From Meiothermus sp. Pnk-1 (GTDB taxonomy: Bacteria; Deinococcota; Deinococci; Deinococcales; Thermaceae), in NCBI RefSeq assembly GCF_003226535.1, contig NZ_QKOB01000016.1, positions 1 through 44,179 on the forward strand: a DNA stretch of 44,179 nt. The letters are read 5' to 3'. The stretch's first letter is position 1, and each line of letters starts with the position of its first letter. The position numbers were made by a program, and so were the translations under genes. The notes below the pieces were generated by a model. That model was not told where the DNA came from, did not search any database, and saw only the letters and a program-made list of their open reading frames with translations. Of this stretch, positions 39,590-44,179 are shown one piece after another.

Positions 39590-40488
39590 TAGGATAACCC
39601 AAGTTGCTACCTAGACGACTTTTTCTGTGATTAGGCGGATGTTATGTGCCAGAACAAAGGAGAGGAACTTCAGGACAAAACCCTCCTGGGTCACTGCGTG
39701 AATCCGCCGAGGGAAAAGGTTGTTAAGCATGCCTCCCACCGTCTCCACCTCCCGCCGCCCCACGATGGCCAGGTACTGCAACCAGGGCACATACCGCTTG
39801 CTCCACGGCTTACGCCGAAAGGAGCATCTCCGCTTGCGAATGGGCATGACCTCCACCCCCGTGGCCTCCCGTAAAACGTCTTCCCATACGTAGCTCTCGT
39901 AGCCCCGGTCCAGGTAAAGCGGCTTCCCCGCCTCCACCTGGAGAGAGGACAGGTCGTGGAAACTGCCCGGGGTCAAGGCCACCTCGTGGACAAACAGGCC
40001 ATCGTCCACCAGGAGGTGAAGCTTGAAGCCGTGGAAGTAGACCCGTCGGCTGAGCACAAAGCCCCGGTAGACCCGGCCTGGGGTCAGTCTGGACCGAGGC
40101 GCCCGGATGTTCTCACAGGTGGGGATAGGGAAGGTGTCTAGGGCGTAGCCCTGGGCCTGGCGGAGCTCCTTCCAGACCCTGGCCAGGAGAGGCAAGAGGG
40201 CGAGGAGATAGGGGGCCAAGGGGTGGAGCCTCCGAAGAGGAGGCGGGAGAAGAGGTGGAAATCGCGGGCGAAGGCCAGGGCCTCGCTGTGGTTGCCTTTG
40301 AAATGGAGGGCGGCGAGGATGGCCAGGGTGAGGATGACGCTGGAGGGGACTTTGGTCTGGGGGTCGTCCTTGTGGCCCATGAGGGGCAGGAAGTCGTCTA
40401 TAATGCAGAAGGCCGCTATAGTGCTCATGAGCATAGCGGCCATCATTTTTTTCTGAACTGAGGATAGGTGGCAACTTGGGTTAGGATA
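39590..40488. mobile_element. IS982-type insertion sequence with target duplication
   Basis: The element spans 39597-40481 (885 bp). Its 16-bp terminal inverted repeats start ACCCAAGTTGC and differ at one position (CTACCT versus CCACCT). TAGGATA flanks it at 39590-39596 and 40482-40488 as a 7-bp direct repeat, the size expected for this family. It lies between the VIT1-like gene and a 184-nt gap before the next gene. Its transposase gene, on the minus strand, has a single frameshift. Confidence 0.85.
39611..40446 (-). pseudogene. IS982-family transposase, frameshifted
   Basis: The N-terminal part reads IDDFLPLMGHK, SSVILTLAILAALHFKGNH and AFARDFHLFSRLL in one frame, then the sequence continues in the next frame as RRLHPLAPYLLALLPLLARV, DTFPIPTCENIRAPRS, FHGFKLHLLVDDG and PLYLDRGYES to the stop inside the left inverted repeat. 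The switch is near 40225-40245; one missing C in CTCTTCGGAGG would explain it. Together the two parts give about 275 aa, close to normal. A -1 frame shift during translation could join them, so the alternative to a pseudogene is programmed frameshifting, which I consider less likely. Confidence 0.8.
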
Positions 40489-40666
40489 TCCCGCTCGAGG
40501 GGGGAGAACTGCCCGACCCTTTCGGTGCGGCTTGTCGTCATCGTGAGTGGGCCTGTACTCCGCTATCGCTACGCTCAGGAGGACAACGAACTGGTAGCCG
40601 TGCTCGAGCAGCTCCGGGAAACAAAGAAAGGGCCGAAATATCCGGCCCTTTCTATATCGAGCGAAT
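40489..40666. other. Short gap with terminator and no gene
   Basis: Between the IS end and the lipoprotein gene there is no convincing reading frame; the only feature I see is the terminator at 40621-40652. Confidence 0.5.
40621..40652 (-). terminator. Rho-independent terminator of the lipoprotein gene
   Basis: A 10-bp stem GAAAGGGCCG / CGGCCCTTTC with a 7-nt loop; in the minus-strand transcript it is followed by TTTGT. It starts 14 nt after the stop codon. Confidence 0.75.
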
Positions 40667-41656
40667 CTACTCAGCCATCGGCTGACCGTTGAAGGTCACC
40701 TGGAAATCGCCGCAGCCGCTAAAGGCGATCCGCAAGGTGGACTGCTGGCCGGCCGGGTTGGTGTAGGTGTACACCTTCGCGCCCGAGTCGAAGTTGAGGA
40801 TGCGCTCCGGAACCTGGCAGGCTGCGCGGTTCCAGTGCAGGTTGGGGTCGGTGTACCACTGCAAGGTGCGGGAGTTGTTGTCATGGTTCCAGACTGCGCT
40901 CCCTGGGCTGGCCTTGTCCACCACGATGGTCCCCGCCGAGAAAGGCTGGCCGGCATCCAGGGCGGATGGATCGGGGGTGTAGGTCTTGCTGACGTCAAAG
41001 ACCAAGCTGCTGGTAGTGGTGTTGGAGAAGTTTTTCCGTTCGATGGTGTAGGTGTATTTTTTGAGAATCTGGTAGGTGCTGGTCTGGCGGCCCAGGGTGT
41101 AAGTGCCCTCCAGGGTCCGGGTTACCGAGTGGTTGGCGTCGCTGCTCACGCGGGCCTTGAAGCCCTGGAACTCCACGCTGTAGCCGCTCTCCGCCTGGGC
41201 ATCGTTGGTGTCTTTGAGGGTGAGGGAGCCCTCGGTGTCGTAGGTCGCGCCCTGCGGGCCGGTGGCGCTACAGCTGAAGGTGATCGTGGCATTCACCGGC
41301 ACCCCGTCGTCATCGGCGTCGGTCAGGTCGCCATCCTTGCGGATGGTGCAAGCGCCGCTGGCGGCATTCGGGATATAGTGCCCCAAAGCCTTGAGGATCA
41401 GGGTCACCCGGCGGGGCAGGCCCCAGCTTTGGGCGTTGGCTTCCAAGCTATCCACCCCCACGCTTTGCCGGCTAAGGCTGGCGGCGCTGGCATCGCCCAG
41501 CATGGCGCCAGTTAGGCTAAGGTCGCCCAAGGCCGTTTCCGAGAGCGTTTGTGCATCCTGGGAGGTCTCGGGGCGCTCTGCAGTCTGGCTACCGCAGGCG
41601 GCCAGGAGAGCCACCAGCCCAAAGGTGAGGAGCTTTATACGGAGATCGGGGTTCAT
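40667..41656 (-). CDS. Lipoprotein of unknown function
   Basis: A 329-aa secreted lipoprotein: signal peptide (LRIKLLTFGLVALLAAC) with lipobox LLAAC and Cys about residue 20, then a low-complexity Ser/Thr/Ala region. The mature domain is rich in beta strands (YDTEGSLTLKDTND, SVEFQGFKARV, RTLEGTYTLGRQTSTYQILK, YTYTIERKNF), with cysteines in GACTIRKDGD, TFSCSATGPQG, RAACQVPERI and FSGCGDFQV. DGDLTDADDDGVPVN resembles a calcium-binding loop. I do not recognise the family; a beta-sandwich or barrel at the outer membrane is likely. GGAGGTGCAC precedes the ATG at 41656. It is divergent from the two-component system. Confidence 0.72.
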   Translation of the reverse strand: MNPDLRIKLLTFGLVALLAACGSQTAERPETSQDAQTLSETALGDLSLTGAMLGDASAASLSRQSVGVDSLEANAQSWGLPRRVTLILKALGHYIPNAASGACTIRKDGDLTDADDDGVPVNATITFSCSATGPQGATYDTEGSLTLKDTNDAQAESGYSVEFQGFKARVSSDANHSVTRTLEGTYTLGRQTSTYQILKKYTYTIERKNFSNTTTSSLVFDVSKTYTPDPSALDAGQPFSAGTIVVDKASPGSAVWNHDNNSRTLQWYTDPNLHWNRAACQVPERILNFDSGAKVYTYTNPAGQQSTLRIAFSGCGDFQVTFNGQPMAE

Positions 41657-41755
41657 GTGCACCTCCGGGGCCTAGCTTGATGCCGATACCTGAAGGGAAC
41701 GAGTCCCTCATGCTGAACTCATCCTGAAGCTCCCTCGGATAAGCTGGGGGTACGT

Positions 41756-42421
41756 ATGGCTCGAGTGCTTTTGGTGGACGACGACCCGGCGATCCGCGAG
41801 GTACTAGGGGCTTACCTGCGCCAGGAAGGCTACGAGGTGGTAGAGGCCGTAGACGGGCTAGAGGCGCTGGGAAAGATCCCCCAGGCCAACCTGGTGGTGC
41901 TCGACCTGATGCTGCCCCGGCTCTCGGGCTGGGAGCTGGCCCGCGAACTCCGGCGCGACTACCCCGAGCTGCCCGTTTTGATGCTCACCGCCAAAGGCGA
42001 GGAGGAAGAGCGCATCCGAGGGCTCGACTTAGGGGCCGACGACTATGTGGTCAAGCCCTTCAGCCCGCGCGAGGTGGTGGCGCGGGTGCGGGCGTTGCTG
42101 CGGCGCAGCGGGCTGAAGGACGAGTTGGTGTTTGGCGACCTGGTCCTGAGACCCGCCGAGCGCGTAGCCCTGCTGAACGGGGCTCCCCTACCGCTGTCGC
42201 GGCTGGAGTTCGACCTGCTCCTGACCCTGGCCCAGCACCCCGGCCTGGTGTGGAGCCGCGAGCGCCTGTTGGAGCGGGTTTGGGGGAGCGACTTTCCCGG
42301 GGTGGACCGGGTAGTGGATGTGCACATCGCCGGGCTGCGCAAAAAGCTGGGGGAGGACGGCGAAAAGCCCCGCTACATCGAGACCGTGCGCGGGGTGGGC
42401 TACCGCTTCCGGGAGGAATGA
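41756..42421 (+). CDS. OmpR-family response regulator
   Basis: A 221-aa two-component response regulator. The receiver domain (residues 1-~115) has the acidic pair in VDDDPAIREVL, the phosphorylated Asp in NLVVLDLMLPRLSG (about D51), Thr in MLTAKGEEEE and Lys in DYVVKPFSPRE. The C-terminal ~100 residues are the winged-helix DNA-binding domain (SRLEFDLLLTLAQHPGLV, VDVHIAGLRKKLGE, RGVGYRFREE). The stop overlaps the kinase start (ATGA), so the two are co-translated. It is divergent from the lipoprotein gene, a possible target. Confidence 0.93.
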   Translation: MARVLLVDDDPAIREVLGAYLRQEGYEVVEAVDGLEALGKIPQANLVVLDLMLPRLSGWELARELRRDYPELPVLMLTAKGEEEERIRGLDLGADDYVVKPFSPREVVARVRALLRRSGLKDELVFGDLVLRPAERVALLNGAPLPLSRLEFDLLLTLAQHPGLVWSRERLLERVWGSDFPGVDRVVDVHIAGLRKKLGEDGEKPRYIETVRGVGYRFREE

Positions 42422-43506
42422 TGTTCACGCGGCTGTTCCTGACCCACCTGCTGGCGGCCTTGGTGGCGGTGGTGGCGCTGCTGGGCTTCGCCGAGTGGCT
42501 GGCCCCGCGCTTCTACCAAAAGCACATCGAGCAGATGGCGGCGGCCATGGGACCGCAAGGCCCCGACCTGCACGCCGACCTCGAGCGCGGCCTGCGCTCG
42601 ACCCTCACCGCCGCCTGGCTGGCCTCGCTGCCGCTGGCCGGGCTGCTGGCGGCGGGCACGGCCTGGGTGGTCTCGAGGCGGGTCAGCCACAGCGTGCGCC
42701 TACTGGCCCGCGGCAGCCGGGAGATCGCCCAGGGGCATTACCGCAACCGCCTGAAGGTTCAGGGGCATGACGAGCTGGCCTCGCTGGCCCAGGACTTCAA
42801 CCGCATGGCCGAGGCGCTGGAGCGGGTCGAGCAGAGCCGCATCGAGCTCATCGGCTCCGTCGCCCACGAGCTGCGCACGCCCCTGGCCGGTTTGCAGGGC
42901 TATGCCGAAGCCTTGGCCGACGGGGTGCTGCCACCCGAGCAAGCCGCCGACCGCATCCGCCACGAGGTGCGGGCCATGCGCCGCTTGGTCGAGGATTTGT
43001 CGCTGGTCTCGAGGGTCGAAGCCGGCGCGGTAGAGATTCGCCCCCAGGCGCTCGATCCCGCCGAGGCCCTCAGGCAGGCCGCCGAGCGCTTCGCCCTGGC
43101 CTTCCGCGAGCAGGGGGTGGCCCTGGAGCTGGAGCTACCCGCGCAACTGCCCGCCGTCCGAGCCGACCCCGAACGCCTCCAGCAGGTGCTATCCAACCTG
43201 CTCTCCAACGCCCTGCGCCACACCCCGCCCGGCGGGGAGGTGGGGCTGAAGGCCGAGCCAGCGCGGGGCGGGGTGCGCTTCAGCGTGCGCGACACTGGCC
43301 CCGGCATACCCCCCGAGCACCAGGCGCGGGTCTTCGAGCGCTTCTACCGCGTGGACCCGGCCCGCAGCCGCCAGGAGGGCGGGAGCGGGGTGGGCCTGAC
43401 GGTTGCACGGGGCCTGGTCGAGGCCATGGGGGGCAACATGGGCCTCGAGAGCGAGGTCGGGCACGGCAGCACCTTCTGGTTCACGCTGCCGCCAGCCCGG
43501 TCCTGA
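42418..43506 (+). CDS. Sensor histidine kinase, partner of the OmpR regulator
   Basis: A 362-aa membrane kinase with two helices (residues ~4-25 and ~62-84), a short external loop of about 35 residues and a HAMP domain (SRRVSHSVRLLARGSREIAQ). The H-box is GSVAHELRTPLAGLQGYAE (phospho-His about residue 150). The N-box is NLLSNALRHTPPGG, G1 RDTGPGIPPEHQARVFERFY, and G2 GSGVGLTVARGLVEAMGG, all intact. The small sensor loop suggests a signal sensed near the membrane. The start codon is ATG at 42418 or 42421. Confidence 0.93.
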   Translation: MMFTRLFLTHLLAALVAVVALLGFAEWLAPRFYQKHIEQMAAAMGPQGPDLHADLERGLRSTLTAAWLASLPLAGLLAAGTAWVVSRRVSHSVRLLARGSREIAQGHYRNRLKVQGHDELASLAQDFNRMAEALERVEQSRIELIGSVAHELRTPLAGLQGYAEALADGVLPPEQAADRIRHEVRAMRRLVEDLSLVSRVEAGAVEIRPQALDPAEALRQAAERFALAFREQGVALELELPAQLPAVRADPERLQQVLSNLLSNALRHTPPGGEVGLKAEPARGGVRFSVRDTGPGIPPEHQARVFERFYRVDPARSRQEGGSGVGLTVARGLVEAMGGNMGLESEVGHGSTFWFTLPPARS

Positions 43507-43558
43507 GCCCTGTCGCGCTCTTCCTCGCGCTGCGCCTGATCCGGTGGGAAGGGGCGCC

Positions 43559-43990
43559 CTAAAGCGTCATGAAGGGCTCGAGCCGCTCTTTGACGAGGGC
43601 CAGCACCCGGTAGGGCTGGGTCTTGGGGCCGGGCATCCCCGGCGTGCCCGAGGGCATGCCCGGCAGGGCGATCCCGTCGATCCTGGGCCGCTCGCGCAGC
43701 AGCTTCTGGAGGGCGGCCAGCGGAACGTGCCCCTCCACCGTGTAGCCCGCGAGGCGCATGGTGTGGCAGCTCTGGGCCTCGGGCGGGATCCCGTAGCGGC
43801 GCTTGAGGGGGCTGAGGTCGTCCTGCAGCACCACCTTCACCAGGGCGCCCTGTGCCTGGAGGAACTTCACGTACTCCCCGCAACAGCCGCAGGTGGGCGA
43901 CTTGTAGAGGGTGGCCTCGAGGCCCTTCAGGGCACTCCCCTGCTGCGCCAGGGCTCCGCCGGCCAGGCCCAGGGCGAGGCCGCCGAGCAT
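43559..43990 (-). CDS. DUF411 family protein (copper-linked?)
   Basis: A 143-aa DUF411 protein, a family with a metal-binding CxxC and often near copper resistance genes. YKSPTCGCCGEYVKFLQ gives the C-G-C-C motif (about residues 34-37), and QSCHTMRLAGYTVEGHVP is the second conserved block. The only usual start codon is the ATG at 43990, giving a hydrophobic leader (LGGLALGLAGGALA) with no positive charge. The frame continues upstream with RRRALKMLGGLALGLAGG, which resembles a Tat signal but has no ATG, GTG or TTG. The true start is therefore unclear: a rare start codon, a frameshift or local sequence error are possible. Confidence 0.8.
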   Translation of the reverse strand: MLGGLALGLAGGALAQQGSALKGLEATLYKSPTCGCCGEYVKFLQAQGALVKVVLQDDLSPLKRRYGIPPEAQSCHTMRLAGYTVEGHVPLAALQKLLRERPRIDGIALPGMPSGTPGMPGPKTQPYRVLALVKERLEPFMTL

Positions 43991-44040
43991 CTTCAGCGCT
44001 CGTCTTCGGTCGGGTGTGTCCTGAAAATAGGCAAACAGCC

Positions 44041-44046
44041 TAAACT
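44041..44046 (+). promoter_or_regulatory. Leaderless -10 box of the last gene
   Basis: TAAACT ends 6 nt before the ATG at 44053. Confidence 0.45.
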
Positions 44047-44052
44047 GTTGGA

Positions 44053-44179
44053 ATGAGCGAAATACGGGAACGGATGCATCAGTTGGTGGATGAGTACGAG
44101 CGGCTGGGAGAGGGGAAGAATATAGCCGAGCAGGAGTTGCTGGTGATTGAGTTTGGCAAACAGATCCAGCGGCTGATGA
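44053..44179 (+). CDS. Small helical protein of unknown function (3' end outside window)
   Basis: Forty-two codons are visible (MSEIRERMHQLVDEYERLGE, then KNIAEQELLVIEFGKQIQRL). They are predicted almost entirely helical, with no signal or domain I recognise. The start is supported by the -10 box 6 nt upstream. It is divergent from the DUF411 gene. Confidence 0.5.
   Translation, partial: MSEIRERMHQLVDEYERLGEGKNIAEQELLVIEFGKQIQRLM

Overview
The window looks like chromosome from a thermophile of the Deinococcus-Thermus phylum, most likely Meiothermus or a close relative (inference). The reasons are high GC, very frequent CTCGAG hexamers, protein sequences that read like Thermales versions (TypA, PurA, peptide deformylase, CdaA/CdaR), and many genes whose start codon sits 5-10 nt after a TANNNT -10 box with no Shine-Dalgarno sequence, as expected of leaderless mRNAs in this phylum.

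Layout. 1-3.9 kb: the end of a lipoprotein and a phosphonate/phosphite-type ABC importer (phnD-phnC-phnE, minus strand). 4-11 kb: housekeeping genes (HAD phosphatase, Sua5/TsaC, GNAT, TypA, Uma2-like nuclease, PurA) separated by unusual repeats made of degenerate heptamers, GGGGATCGTCCCC palindromes and other inverted modules. 11.09-18.78 kb: a 7.7-kb element integrated into tRNA-Trp, bounded by 55-bp direct repeats. It carries a tyrosine integrase, a small ribbon-helix-helix-like protein, a winged-helix (excisionase-like) protein, a PD-(D/E)XK nuclease, a 1010-aa primase-helicase and four unrecognised proteins, but no virion or conjugation genes. 18.8-28.1 kb: a MerR regulator, an unusual phosphofructokinase, a flavodoxin, a sulfur operon (DsrE-TusA-SQR-like), def-fmt, the c-di-AMP pair cdaA-cdaR and an MFS transporter. 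28.2-35.3 kb: a LacI-type regulator facing a sugar/polyol ABC importer and three dehydrogenases, with three matching palindromic operators. 35.3-44.2 kb: phosphopentomutase, ZapE, a thioredoxin-fold protein, a DMT exporter, a VIT1/CCC1-like protein, a frameshifted IS982-type insertion sequence, a lipoprotein, an OmpR/EnvZ-type two-component system and a DUF411 protein.

The most interesting part is the tRNA-Trp element. Its replication gene carries, inside its own 3' coding region, ten copies of a 10-bp motif (five in each orientation) arranged almost symmetrically. I infer an origin-like iteron array embedded in the replicase gene. With paired integrase arm sites and a 26-bp palindrome in front of the integrase operon, it looks like a compact, self-replicating but capsid-less element (satellite or integrative plasmid) of Thermales. 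Second in interest are the heptamer-based intergenic repeats, one of which has extended the reading frame of the acetyltransferase gene by about 45 codons. Third is the LacI/polyol regulon with CACGTG-centred operators.
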